From NCBI GenBank assembly GCA_017311315.1, contig CM029626.1, positions 6,748,006 through 6,812,005 on the forward strand: a stretch of DNA of 64,000 nt. The letters are read 5' to 3'. The DNA is from Dendrocalamus latiflorus (taxonomy: Eukaryota > Streptophyta > Magnoliopsida > Poales > Poaceae). Positions within the stretch are counted from its first letter, which is position 1. Every line of letters begins with the position of its first letter. The position numbers were made by a program, and so were the translations under genes. Shown here one piece after another: positions 45,333 to 58,106 of this stretch. The notes under the pieces were generated by a model. It ran no database searches and was not told the origin of the DNA. It saw nothing but the letters and a program-made list of their open reading frames with translations.

Positions 45333-45775
45333 GAACTTTGGAAAATACTGCATCGTGATCGGGTACAGCTAAATGAGCCATGGGTTACACATGCTCCATA
45401 TTGTTTCGGCGTCTGGGTACCTTTTGGACAAAAGCATATGTTAATTCTCTTCGATTAAAGCTAATCTCAGCTTTAAGAAGTGCGTCACACGATTTAGGTT
45501 AAGGTTCGCATAATCTAAGCATCCCAACAGAAGAAATAAGAAAAACACCTACCGACATGGCTCCACTACCCTGAGCTTTTAGTTGAGAACAGACTCATGA
45601 ATGTCATTGCAAAATTGAAACAAAACCGAATATTCAGAAAAGAATTTGAATCTTTGTTTGGTTTTGATTTCCTGTGAATCTTATCCTAAACCTTCACCCA
45701 TCTCAGCCATTCATACCGTGAATTCTCTGCCAAGCCATCCTCTCCATCCCTCCATGCGCGCACACTGTTCACCAT
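45333..45775 (+). repeat. Local duplication, copy 1
   Basis: 45333-45600 matches 46393-46660 almost base for base (gaactttggaaaatactgca ... gagaacagactcatg). 45601-45775 then matches about 46735-46910. The second copy has an extra 75 bp between the two parts. Confidence 0.9.
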
Positions 45776-45960
45776 CCGAAAAATCACCGCTGCCTTGATC
45801 TTTTCTGCCGCCGCACCTTCCCGGTCCTTCTCCCCGCTGCCACACCACTTCAAATGGTCAGAGACCGTACTCCCTCGCCTATCCTGCCTCTGACCCCCTC
45901 TTAAATGCTCCTGGCCGAACGTCAAAGCAGCTGTTGCCGTTCCTGCTTTTCCCGCATTCT

Positions 45961-45963
45961 CTG

Positions 45964-45993
<30 letters not shown>
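45961..45993. repeat. (CT)n microsatellite
   Basis: About 16 ct units between the two copies of the local duplication. Confidence 0.95.
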
Positions 45994-45994
<1 letters not shown>

Positions 45995-46392
45995 ACGACA
46001 ACCCTAAGCCGCAAAAATCCCACTCCATAGAACCAGCCACTGCCAGCTTAAGTCGCAGTACCATACCCCTAATTGCCGCGATCCTCACCTAGACGAGCAC
46101 CATACCTACCAAACCCCACCTCCTCGCTACTCTCTCTGCCCTCTCTCTACTCTCACACCCTCTCAGCCGACCTGATGCCCCTGTATCCTTTTTGACCGCC
46201 GCAATGGTAGGCTCGAGGCAGTCCATACCTCCTCTCAGCCGGCTGCATTGTGTCCTATACCGAACCGCCTTCCTTGAGCTATTGCCGCCGACAATCGCTT
46301 GATTTCTAGCCACCGCCGACCCCAAAAGAGGAACATCCTAGCGACAGTGTTACGCAGGGAGGAATATGAACAGTGGCGCATGGGGGGAATAT

Positions 46393-46910
46393 GAACTTTG
46401 GAAAATACTGCATCGTGGTCGGGTACAGCTAAATGAGCCATGGGTTACACATGCTCCATATTGTTTCGGCGTCTGGGTACCTTTTGGACAAAATCATATG
46501 TTAATTCTCTTCGATTAAAGCTAATCTCAGCTTTAAGAAGTGCGTCACACGATTTAGGTCAAGGTTCGCATAATCTAAGCATCCCAACAGAAGAATTAAG
46601 AAAAACACCTACCGACATGGCTCCACTACCCTGAGCTTTTAGTTGAGAACAGACTCATGGAACATGCCGATTCCATTTGATAAAAAATACATAATATAAC
46701 AATCAATATCAATTAACAAACATAAATCTTCATATACGTGATTGCAAAAGTGAAATAAAACCGAAAAATCAGAAAATAATTTGAATATTTGTTTGGTTTT
46801 GATTTCCTATGAATCCTGACCTAAACCTTCACCCATCTCAGCCATTCACGTTGTGAATTCTCTGCCAAGCCATCTTCTCCGTCCCGCTGCACACACACAC
46901 TGTTCACCAT
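46393..46910 (+). repeat. Local duplication, copy 2
   Basis: Second copy of the 45333-45775 segment, 1060 bp downstream. The intervening 45776-46392 is GC-richer and unique in the window. Part of the duplicated sequence (gaatttgaat...tttggttttgatttcc) resembles the start of the LTR-like block at about 39356, so the whole may be a fragment of that family. Confidence 0.9.
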
Positions 46911-47646
46911 ACATATAATGGCAATATTACATACTCGACTATAATACTTTGTAACTGAACAGTATTTAACAGTTATGCGAGAAACACGGTGCCTCTAAAA
47001 AATAACGGTGTTACAAAAATGATCGCCCTCACAAATACCCAGTTACCTATAAAAACAAGATGATTATCAGTGGTACGTGAGATTGTTGTTGGTACACGTC
47101 TCACTGGAAATCCCAAATACACCTCAGTCCTCGATCGATCCCAATCATACGGCCGACATGGCAGTATAACAATCCCCACGTGGACGACTCGAAAGATCAA
47201 GATTCACACCGTCCATCACTCCATCCCACCAATCGACGGTTGCGATCTGCCGCAGACTGCCGTTTCCCAACCATTACGGCGGTCTGAACGAGCCGCACCC
47301 CGCGAGCCCGTCGACATCACGGCCCCGGACCCCAAATACCAACCAACCCACTCCTCACATAATCAGTATCCACCACTCGCCGACGACCGGGCCCCACAAG
47401 TCATTCTCCCCCCCCCCCCCCCCCCCCCCAACAAACTTACCCAACCGCACAAGCAACGTAAGCAATCCACCATACTTGACCGGCTCGGCTCGGCTCCCAC
47501 AAATATTATAATCGTCGTCGCCCACCTCTCGCCTTCGTCCCCTCCTGAAAAATTTCTATTCTGTTCTTCTATTCCGCCGTACGGAACAGACCAGTGCTCC
47601 TCCTCCTCCCCTTGGACACGACTCTCGTGCAGCCGTAGCTGCGGCC
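46911..47646 (+). promoter_or_regulatory. Upstream region and 5' leader of LON2
   Basis: The segment includes a run of 23 C at 47408-47430 and, nearer the start, a possible TATA-like word in ccacaaatattataatcg at about 47490-47507. A leader of about 110-140 bp rich in CTCC follows. The start at 47647 has a good context, gcggccATGg, matching the plant consensus. An upstream frame at 47070-47837 runs through the leader and looks fortuitous. Confidence 0.45.
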
Positions 47647-50600
47647 ATGGCGGACTCGACGGTGGAGCTGCCGGGCCGGCTCGCCATACTGCCGTTCCGC
47701 AACAAGGTGCTCCTCCCCGGCGCCATCGTGCGGATCCGCTGCACCAACCCCAGCAGGTGAGCGCGCGTCGGCGCCCTCGAGCGATTCGGCGGCCTCGATT
47801 AACCTGTCGGTTTCGAGTTTGGTTTTCTAGGGTGTGATTTGGTGCGCTCTAGGCAGATTGGGCGCGGGGGTTTTGGGTGGATTGGTCGTCGTTAGGTTTT
47901 CTCCTCGTAGTTATCGCTAGGCGTGTAGTGTTGGATTAGGTGTTGCCTCAGCTAGCTTTCTCCGAAAATCGCGAGCGTTTTGCTTGAATTTTGGAGTCCC
48001 TCTGTGTATTTGTGTGGCTCAAGTAGAATTTGGTCTATCTGCTTCTACTATAGTAGCCATCTCTCTCGTTGGTTTTTTTGATAAGATAATTTTGTTTTTG
48101 ATGTGAAAATTAAAATTTCCGGTGCAATTTCATGCTCTCGTTGAATTCAAGGTGGGGTTTTGAGCGGGTGGGTTGCTTTTACGGTTGACTAATTCAGCTT
48201 CCAATTACACACCTTTCGTTTAGTGTTTGAATTTTCTAGGTGCGGTTTGGTCACTTGTTGGCTCAGCTTAGCTTGGGGAATAATTGCGCTGTTGGTTTGG
48301 ATTTTGACTTGGGTTGTGACTTCATGAATGCGATTGTTTTGGCCTGCAGTGTGAAGCTGGTAGAGCAGGAGCTCTGGCAGCGGGAGGAGAAAGGTCTGAT
48401 AGGGGTGCTTCCCGTGCGGGACTCTGCATCTGTTGGTTCACTGCTTTCTCCTGGTGAGATAAAGACTGCAGCTTCTAATTTGATTATACGATTCATTGTT
48501 GGCCATTGTGGATCTGTAGTTTGTTACTGAAGTTGCTATTGCTCTTATAGGTGTGGGCGGTGATTCAGGTGAAGGAGGCAGCAAGGCGCCTGGTGGTTCT
48601 GGGGGAGAGTCGACAAAGCAGGATGCGAAGAGCGGGAAGGAGCCCATTCACTGGCACAGCCGGTGCGTAATAGTGTTTGCTAATCTAATGCTTATTCATA
48701 TGCTTGTATTATATCCATGAACCAGGTTCCATGGATAAAAGCCTTCAAATATATCAGTAATAAAGGGGGGAAATAGTGCTTGACCACTAATGGATGTTAA
48801 GCTAGTCCTATAGTTAGGTGGTTTCACATGGAGTGGGCTGTTGGCAAATATAACCATCTGATGCAATATTGCATTCTACATTCTATGAACATGTGAGATA
48901 TAGATGGAAGCAAATAGTTTCTTTTTTTATCTATTTAGCTGCTTATGCTGTGTGTGCGCTAGTGCAACAACGCATTGGCCTGCAGTGGGCTTGGCTGAAG
49001 TAAGGAGGCTAAGATAGGTTGGTAGTGAGCAAATTTTCTTCGACACAGTAATTGCAGAACTTATTGGCTATTGCACATTTTCTATGAATGAGCTGAGCTA
49101 GAGGAGGGTTCATTTTGCATTCTCATACTTGTAGCTCAACACTCAGGTTAACATTATTTTTTGTTCCTTCAAGGTTTTAGATATTTTTCCTTTTGTTGTT
49201 TGTTATTCTGATTGGGATTCACATATCTGGCATGTGATAGATTAGCATTTAGCTTCATATCTACATGCTTTCCAATTATGGACCATTTGAAATCAAGATG
49301 TTTCAATTGTTCTTGCGACAACTTGCTATCCTCCTAGTTTACCAATCCTTGCGTGCACTGAATTTGTACCAGTCATGTTTTCACATTATTTTTCAACCTA
49401 CTATTATCCCATAGAAAAAGGTTAGGTGCGCCATGACCTTTTGTTGTTTACTATTTGACCTATGGTTATTACACAAATCGATGAATATTGAAGGATAGAA
49501 GATAACTTAAAAGTTATTCCCTTATGAGTATTGAAGTCTTGTAGTGTTTCCCTACCTTGCACATTTTTTTTGTCCAACTTTGTCTTCACTTTTGTTTTTC
49601 CTCCATGTATAGGGGAGTTGCGGCTAGAGCTTTGCACCTTTCAAGAGGGGTGGAGAAACCAAGTGGAAGGGTTACATACATTGTTGTTCTTGAAGGTTTA
49701 TGTAGGTTTAGTGTTCAAGAACTCAGTGCAAGAGGGTCATATCATGTTGCCCGTGTTTCACGCCTTGACATGACAAAGACTGGTAAGGACTTTTTTGTTA
49801 AAAAAGTATTCTTCTCTCTCTCTTTCTCACTATTTTCCTACACTACCATCATTGTAAGTTTGTAGCTGTTGTCACTCCCACCAGCTGTATCTTTTTCTAT
49901 CTGAATTTGTTATCTCATGTCTAATGATTGACAAAATTTGTATTTATGTTGATGATTTGGTAGTATAGTATAGTTTCTTCTCATGGCATCCTGTATTAGC
50001 TGATGACATATCTAAAAGATGCTGTTTTCCTTGAGAATTATGTGATTATTTATCTGCTTTGCGTTTTACTAGTCCCTTGATATTAAATTCTGACACTTAC
50101 ATTACTAATGCTTCTGATTTGCTAGAGTTGGAGCAGGCAGAGCAAGACCTAGATCTCATTGCTCTTTCTAGGCAATTCAAAGCTATTGCCATGGAACTAA
50201 TTTCCATTCTTGAGCAGGTAAAGAACTCGAGCAGAACTTTGTATCTTTTGTTTACTGTTAGATTTCAAGTTTTGGTTGGTTTATGATTGTACCCCGAGCA
50301 CTAGGAAGATTTATTTCCTTAGTGCCTACCACCACCGCAAACCGTGTCTTTCTGTGTTCCATGATGTGTCTTTCTATGATCCATGATGTTTGTCTTTTGT
50401 GTTAGTAAAATTACCAGTGAGCTTTGACTTATCATGTTTCTGTTGTTTCTGACTGCAGAAACAGAAAATGGTTGGTAGGACTAAGGCGCTGCTTGAGACG
50501 GTTCCTGTATACAGGCTGGCTGATATTTTTGTTGCTAGCTTTGAAATAAGCTTTGAGGAGCAGCTTTCTATGTTGGATTCAGTTGACTTGAAAGTTAGGC

Positions 50601-53600
50601 TTACCAAGGCAACTGAACTTGTAGATAAACACCTGCAGGTGAAGAAACGATGTAGTTTGTTAAATTAACATAATTGATGTGTTAAGGTTCCTTTTGCTTT
50701 AATGAGTTCATTTTCTATGATTTTAAGCATTTAGTAGTTTTTTAATTTGATCTTTTTCTTGTGATGGACAGTCAATTCTTGTAGCTGAGAAAATAACACA
50801 AAAGGTTGAGGGTCAGCTGTCAAAGTCCCAAAAAGAATTTCTGTTGCGCCAGCAGGTTTGGTAGTTTGTGTTATTTTCCACGCTTGAAGTTCCATAACTT
50901 TTGTGCTGTTGATATATTTACTAGTTAGAGTTCGCGCTGCTGACCAACTGTAAATTACATTTTGGCATGCTTGTGTTTTTTTGATAGTTTTTAAATATGT
51001 ATAAGATGGAAATATTTCTTGTCGGAGTTAAGCAACGTTGGTTTCCATGATCTTTTTGTGCGGCATATAGTTCTGTTTCCAATATGATAATTACCATGTT
51101 AACTTTACAGATGAGGGCTATCAAAGAGGAACTTGGTGATAATGATGATGATGAAGATGACGTAGCTGCATTGGAAAGGAAGATGCAGAATGCAGGAATG
51201 CCTGCTAATATTTGGAAACACGCTCAAAGGGAGTTGAGGTAACTTATCCTATCATTTTCTTCTATATGTGCATACATGTGATACTGGAGGTTTGTATATC
51301 TAGCTAGTCTTTGTTTGCAGGCGCCTAAGAAAGATGCAACCTCAGCAACCTGGATATAGTAGCTCTCGAGCTTATTTGGATCTTCTTGCTGATCTTCCTT
51401 GGCAAAAGGTCAGTGAAGAAAGGGAACTTGACCTTAGAGCTGCAAAGGAGAGTCTCGACCGTGATCATTACGGGCTGACCAAAGTTAAGCAGAGGATTAT
51501 TGAGTACCTGGCTGTTCGCAAGGTTGGTAATTTGACATGCCGCATAATCTTCTCATGTGATTATCCTGGTTAATTTATCTTATATCTCATGAAGATGCAT
51601 TAATTTGCTTGCAGCTCAAACCTGATGCCAGAGGTCCAGTTCTGTGTTTTGTGGGACCACCTGGTGTTGGGAAGACATCATTGGCTTCATCCATTGCAAA
51701 GGCTCTAAATAGGAAGTTCATAAGAATCTCTCTTGGTGGTGTAAAGGATGAGGCTGATATTAGGGGCCACCGGAGAACGTACATTGGAAGCATGCCAGGG
51801 CGCCTCATTGACGGACTAAAGGTTTAATCCAATTCTATTTCTCATTTCAGGAGTAACTTATGTTTTGCCTGACAACATTAATGGGAGAATCAATCGTGCT
51901 GTACTTATAAATACCTTTTTTCTCCCCTATAAACTATTTGTTCTTCTAATCTACTTAGTCTTGGATTAATAGTTTGACAGCTGTTACAAGAAATATCCTG
52001 CTGTTAGCTCCTAGTTGAATGACCTTGAGTACCACCGATTCATAATATAACTAGCAGTTTTAGATATGATTTTGATTATCCCAAGAAAAGATTTGATCTG
52101 AAATTTTTGTAGACCAAGTCATGCTCATGTTCTGTTCATAAAAAATGCAGAGAGTATCTGTCAGTAACCCAGTGATGCTTCTTGACGAAGTTGACAAGAC
52201 TGGTTCTGATGTACGTGGGGATCCAGCATCAGCACTGCTAGAAGTTCTTGACCCTGAGCAGAATAAAACATTCAATGACCAGTATCTTTTTTGTTTTATC
52301 TGTATAATAACATCTTATATGATTAACCGGTTGGTTTCTTAATGAAATCAAGTCACCCTTCTCTAAAAAATGTTGGTACAATTAGGCACATATAGGTTAT
52401 TCAAGGTTGTCTTTTCTGGACATCTTTTTACCACCATGCCTCCTACTGTGAGGATTGCAGATTTAGTTGAATAGCTTCAATATGCAGTCCCCCATTGTTT
52501 CTAAGAGGCTAAGTTCTGCGGTTACTTATAATTCCAATACACACTATACAATGCTTTGAGAAAGAGATTATGTTGCCTGATCTACTATCTATACTTTATA
52601 TATTTAGAATTCCTTAACACATTTTCACCAGCTATTTGAATGTTCCGTTTGACCTGTCAAAGGTCATATTTGTTGCAACTGCCAACAGGATGCAACCTAT
52701 CCCCCCTCCTCTGTTAGATAGGATGGAAGTCATTGAGCTACCAGGCTACACTCCTGAAGAGAAGCTAAAAATAGCAATGAAACATCTCATACCAAGGGTA
52801 TTGGAACAGCATGGCTTGAGCTCCACATATCTTCAGATCCCTGAGGTATGACACAAGTGCTGTTTTCTGCTGCACCTTTCCTTGTCTGTCAACAGTTTCA
52901 TTTTCATATCCCATAATAAAAAAAATGTCTAATTTGCTCAATGCGTGTTGCAAGAGTAACAAATGCTCTTGTCAAAGTGTATTTGCTATATAATTACTGA
53001 GTTTACTAGAGGAAATCTAGACAAGAAGGTGGGTGGTGCTTTTATTCTTCCTTGGTGATAAAGCTAAAGGTTTTCACGGCCAAGATAAGGGCTCTTACAG
53101 TTAGTTTTGTAGCAGCCCTTGCAGTGTATTTATGCTCGAGAGGCATGCTATTCTATTCATGGTGATAAATACATTAACAAAATTGCAGTGTATGTTTGGA
53201 GGCAAGGTACAGTTGTTTTTACCAGGAAGTGATGTTCTGAGTGTTGTTATATAGTCAATACTGGAAAATCCAGTAGTTGATATTGGGCTGTCACCATTAT
53301 TTATTATTTAACAATGAAAAGAGGGAATGACATAAGGTTATTTAGCTCCTTGATCACAAATTGGAAATTCGAAATTGCTTATCATCCACATTTTACCATG
53401 CTCAGCCGCCAACTGCTTGTGTTCTGCTAAATAATAGAATTGATTTCATTATCTGGCTTACAACAGTAGTTACAATGGACTACTTTTATGCCTTCCCATT
53501 ATATTTTGTTGTTTGATTCATTTGAGTAATTACTAAAATTCTTGAGCAATTCATCCCTCTTTGCCTTGTTCCATTCATTTGTCCAGGCTATGGTCAAACT

Positions 53601-55350
53601 CATCATCGAGAGATACACACGAGAAGCTGGTGTACGTAATCTTGAACGGAACCTAGCTGCATTGGCCCGTGCAGCTGCTGTCAAAGTTGCAGAGCAAGAT
53701 AGTACGCTTAGACTTGGCAAGGAAATACAGCCAATAACTACGACTCTACTGGACTCGAGGCTTGCCGATGGTGGTGAAGTTGAAATGGAAGTTATTCCTA
53801 TGGAACAGGACATATCAAATGCTTACGAAAATCCATCACCTATGATTGTTGATGAGGCTATGCTAGAAAAAGTGCTTGGGGTATGCCACTGTCTCTAAAC
53901 ATCAAAGTTTTGAGTTTAAATTCATGAGAAGTACAGAATCCTATCTTTCTGTTTGTTAGTCTTACAATGTACCTTATATCTGTGCTACAGCCTCCTAGAT
54001 TTGATGATATGGAAGCTGCAGATCGTGTGTCAACCCCAGGGGTGTCAGTTGGGCTTGTTTGGACTTCGTTTGGCGGTGAAGTTCAATTTGTAGAGGCTAC
54101 AGCCATGGTCGGTAAGGGGGACTTGCATCTGACAGGACAACTTGGTGATGTAATTAAGGAGTCAGCACAATTAGCTCTGACATGGGTAAGCATTTTTCTT
54201 TTCTTGTCACCTATCTGCCTTGATGGCATCATATTGTGTTTGTATTTTGTTGGCTGGACCTGATGTTGCCATTTCAAATTGTTCTAAACTATTAGTGGAA
54301 TTCCAACATGATGGTCCTGAGTTTAAATACTATTTAAATTTAGCATGTTGAATCCACTATTTTGTGCTTAGTTTTGTGTATTGTTACATATTAAATCGAA
54401 TAATATCAGTGCCACTTTTAACCCAGAATTTCTTTGGATTTAACAGGTGAGAGCAAGAGCTGCTGACCTCAATCTGTCACCTACTTCTGATATTAACTTA
54501 TTGGAGAGCCGTGATATTCACATACATTTTCCTGCCGGTGCTGTGCCAAAGGATGGTCCTTCTGCAGGAGTGACATTGGTAACATCGCTGGTGTCACTGT
54601 TTAGTCAGCGCAAAGTCAGAGCAGACACTGCAATGACTGGAGAGATGACTCTTAGAGGCCTAGTGTTGCCAGTAGGTGGTGTTAAGGATAAGGTAATACT
54701 ATATAGGTTCCTGATATTTTCTTTGTTTCCTGTTCACTTGGAAAAGATGGAAGACCTAACCATTTTCTATGTGGTGCTCTTCTACTCTATTTTAACGTCA
54801 AATTTTCTCTGGGATTCAGGTTCTTGCAGCACATCGTTATGGCATCAAGAGAGTAATATTGCCAGAAAGAAACTTAAAGGACTTGTCTGAGGTTCCAGCA
54901 CCCATTCTCTCTGGCATGGAGGTATGTGATCGCATTATTTTTACTTGAGATTTGCTTGGAGCTTCTGCGTTATGTAGTTTGACTGCTGAGTATATGCTCT
55001 GAGCTGGTAACACTAACTTGTGTCTGCATTTATGCTTGCTATTATTAACTCATATGTATGATGTATGAAGTATCCATCATAGAAAAACTCATGGATAAAG
55101 TAGTGGTATAAGTTTTTGATGCCATGTCGAACAAAAGTATCCAGAATAGTAGCAGACTTATATAATGTTGAGAATATTATATGCCCTGTGAATGGAATTC
55201 TCTTCTGTGTGGAACTTGCCTGTTAAAATGTTTTTTGCTGACATGTATTTATTTTGATGCTGGTAGATTCTGCTTGTGAAGCGCATCGAGGAAGTACTTG
55301 ACCATGCTTTCGAAGGCGGATGCCCTTTGAGGCCGCACTCCAAGTTGTAG
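47647..55350 (+). CDS. LON2: Lon protease homolog 2, peroxisomal (17 exons)
   Basis: ATP-dependent serine protease of the peroxisomal matrix, known in plants for matrix protein turnover and for limiting pexophagy. Seventeen GT-AG exons join in phase to 884 residues: 47647-47756, 48350-48453, 48551-48662, 49613-49782, 50126-50217, 50459-50638, 50772-50855, 51111-51238, 51321-51522, 51615-51821, 52151-52281, 52632-52845, 53587-53880, 53991-54185, 54447-54692, 54820-54921 and 55267-55350. Domain order is an N-terminal LON substrate domain (from LAILPFRNKVLLPG), an AAA+ module with Walker A GPPGVGKT (408-415) and Walker B VMLLDEVDK (471-479), then the protease domain with Ser780 in PKDGPSAG and Lys823 in GGVKDK as the catalytic dyad. 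The C-terminal SKL is a canonical PTS1 signal. A Gly/Ser-rich insert in exon 3 and an acidic DNDDDEDD stretch in exon 8 are the variable parts. The gene appears intact. Confidence 0.97.
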
Positions 55351-56090
55351 CATCAGCCAATCCCAAATGGCGTTTGACGTGGTATTTTTCTTGCTTGCTA
55401 TGTACCTGTTTTGGAGATTCATCATGGTTCACGGTTTGGATATCCACGAGTGAGCAATTGTTCGTTCGGAGCTAATCTCGTGCCAGCGCAGCCGCTTGCG
55501 CGTCCAACTCGGTTTAGCTAATATTCGGAATTTGTATACGGGTATACACGAAAAAGGTTGGGAGAAGATCTGCTCGTATCTTTTGTGCCTGTGTTCCCTG
55601 CTTATATTTACAGAGATGCAGACGTATGCTTAGTTTGGTATACAAGCAGGGAGGTCCACCTGTTGGTTTCTCTGTTGTCGATTTGGGTGTATATGCAATC
55701 TATTCGAGGGAAAACTCAATGTGTAATATCATACCCATACGCTGTCCATTCTGTTAAAATCAATATCAATAGCACAAGGAATCATCATATAAGGAGCCTT
55801 CAAGGCTATTTCTCAATGAGTCAATTTTGTCTTTGAAAAACCAGCCACTTTTGAGCTGTCAAGTCGTGTTTTGGTTAGGTTTTCAGAGTTCACTAAGCTG
55901 CTCAGTATGCTTCGTTGTGTGGATGCGGATGAGCTGAGTTGTGCATTAGGGATGCATCTCAACCGTCCACCGTCCGATCGAGAGCCAACGGTCCAGACCA
56001 ACAGCTACAGCACTATGGCTACAGTAGAAAGCGCTAGAGTCATTTCTGAAACTGTGAGCATATTGTGCATTAAAACACCGTAGCAGACTA
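55351..56090. other. 3' flank of LON2
   Basis: This should contain the LON2 3' UTR. No second gene is supported; the short frames here are unremarkable. Confidence 0.4.
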
Positions 56091-56560
56091 GGGGTACGTT
56101 TGGTTTGAGCCCAAATCAACCTCACTAAAATTTAGGTTTAGATTGCAACCATACCAATATAGCCAAAATTTCCCTAGACATGAGTATGACATGTGGACCC
56201 TATATGGTATCTATTTTTTTTATTGAAATATAGCCAATATATATCTTATTTTATTGATTAAATTGTAAAAAAATACAATGATTCAAACGGATCATAAATC
56301 AGACATACAGTTTAGAAGATATTATCATTTAAAGTTTATTAATAAAAAATAGAAACATTAAATGCAACCACTCACGTACTGCCACACCAATTTTTTGGTG
56401 AGCAAAACTGCCGCCCAAAAATTGCCAAGGCTTTGCATTGCACTGCCAAATTTTTTAGAGCACACCAAAATTTAGGTATCAGCCTAAACGCTAGTCAAAT
56501 CATAAGGCATACTAATATTTTTTTGGTTTGACACATTTGGACAACAATCCAAACATACTC
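56091..56560. mobile_element. MITE, PIF/Harbinger-like
   Basis: The ends ggggtacgtttggtt and the reverse complement of the right end, gagtatgtttggatt, form imperfect TIRs around about 470 bp. Flanks are cta on the left and tta on the right, compatible with a degenerate 3-bp TTA-type duplication. It lies directly before the CDC20-like pseudogene. Confidence 0.6.
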
Positions 56561-57292
56561 TTACTTTCCTGTAGCCGCCGTCCGATCTCCCCACTGACCG
56601 CTTCATCCCCACCCGGGCCTTCATGGACCTTGACCTCGCCTGGGCCCCTCTCTACACGCGCCGCCAAGACCCGGACATGTCGCCCGGCGTCTGCAGGGTT
56701 GCGTTTCTTGGCTCCCTCCTTTCGGCGCCCGCGCCGGTGTGGTGTTTGTTGATTTGCCCGTGACCGTGAGAGTTGTTTCTTGGCTTCTTGCACATTTCTG
56801 TTGTTGATACCGACTGATTTGGTTTCATTATGTAAGACTTTGCAGTCGCTTAGCCGCTTTATGCGTCTTCTTGAGATTAGAGAGCTCTGTCGCACGTTGA
56901 ACGAAGGACCAGACAATCGCCATGCCATGAAATGAGTGAATTCAGGATGTTCTATCAGAAAGAAATTAGGGCGGGTAGCAGCAGACAGTGTGTGTTGTTA
57001 TACCTGAATCTGCCTTAACGTGTTCACTTGTTTTCAATGGACATACACGATGATGCAGGAAAAGAAAGATTTGATCTTAGAAGGGTGCAATTTTTTGTTT
57101 GCTTTAAATATAGTTCCATCTAGTATTCGCGAGAAGAAAGCGTGTAAAAATTTGCATCTAGTCGCAGAATGACTTAATGGTTCTCTTTCACTGGATGTGC
57201 CGTGTAAGATCAGCATGAGACAGAGTATTTACATTGCAAGAGTAATGCAATCTGAGGATCATTTAACAAACCAAATGTACCAATTGGTTTTT

Positions 57293-58106
57293 GGAAAAAT
57301 TTGTTCAGTAGCACTGAAAGCTCACCTCTTTCGGAAAATACCACTAAAAAAACGGGGTACCGGATATTGCCACCGAAAAATTCATTTTTCTTCGGGATTT
57401 ACCATACACCTTCTCTCCTCTGCGCCGCCCCGTCCGCCTGCATCTCCCCCACCACCGGCCTCCCCGCCTCCTCCTCCGCCCGCCGCTCGCCTCCCCGCCT
57501 CCTCCTCCGCCCGCCGCTCGCCTCCTCCCTCTCCGCGCGCCCCCTCCCCGCCGCCGTTGGCCTCCTCCTCGCCCCCTCCTCTGACCGCCGCCTCCTCCCT
57601 CTCCGCGCGCAGCAAAACCGCCGCCGCCAGCGCCACCTCTTCGGCCGGACGCGGGGGAGCGGGGAAAGGAGGAGGAGGAGGCGGGGAGGCGAGCGGCGGG
57701 CGGAGGAGGAGGCGGGGAGGCGGCGGTCGGAGGAGGGGGCGAGGAGGAGGCCAACGGCGGCGGGGAGGGGGCGCGCGGAGAGGGAGGAGGCGGGGAGGCG
57801 GCGGTCGGAGGAGGGGGCGAGGAGGAGGCCAACGGCGGCGGGGAGGGGGCGCGCGGAGAGGGAGGAGGCGGGGAGGCGAGCGGCGGGCGGAGGAGGAGGC
57901 GGGGAGGCCGGCGGTGGGGGAGATGCAGGCGGACGGGCGGCGCAGAGGAGAGAAGGTGAGGGAGGGGGAGGGAGAGGGGTATTTTTGTCCAGAATGGTAA
58001 ATCCCGAAGAAAAATGAATTTTTCGGTGGCAATATCCGGTACCCCGTTTTTTTAGTTGTATTTTCCGAAAGAGGTGAGCTTTCAGTGCTACTGAACAAAT
58101 TTTCCC
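57293..58106. mobile_element. Foldback Mutator-like element with GC-rich palindromic interior
   Basis: The TIRs are about 115 bp and nearly identical (57293-57410 against 57988-58106), starting gg(a/g)aaaatttgttcagtag on each strand. Flanking 9-mers ttggttttt (57284-57292) and gttgttttt (58107-58115) match at seven of nine positions, compatible with an old 9-bp MULE duplication. The interior (57416-57960) is itself largely self-complementary: C-rich cctccccgcctcctcctcc units on the left are answered by their complement on the right. The large open frames here on both strands are by-products of this composition, not genes. The element would fold into one long hairpin. Confidence 0.8.

Noticed and set aside
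47070..47837. 255-codon frame overlapping the LON2 leader and first exon
   Set aside because: It reads LON2 exon 1 in the wrong frame and runs through the poly-C tract; the LON2 frame is clearly the real one.
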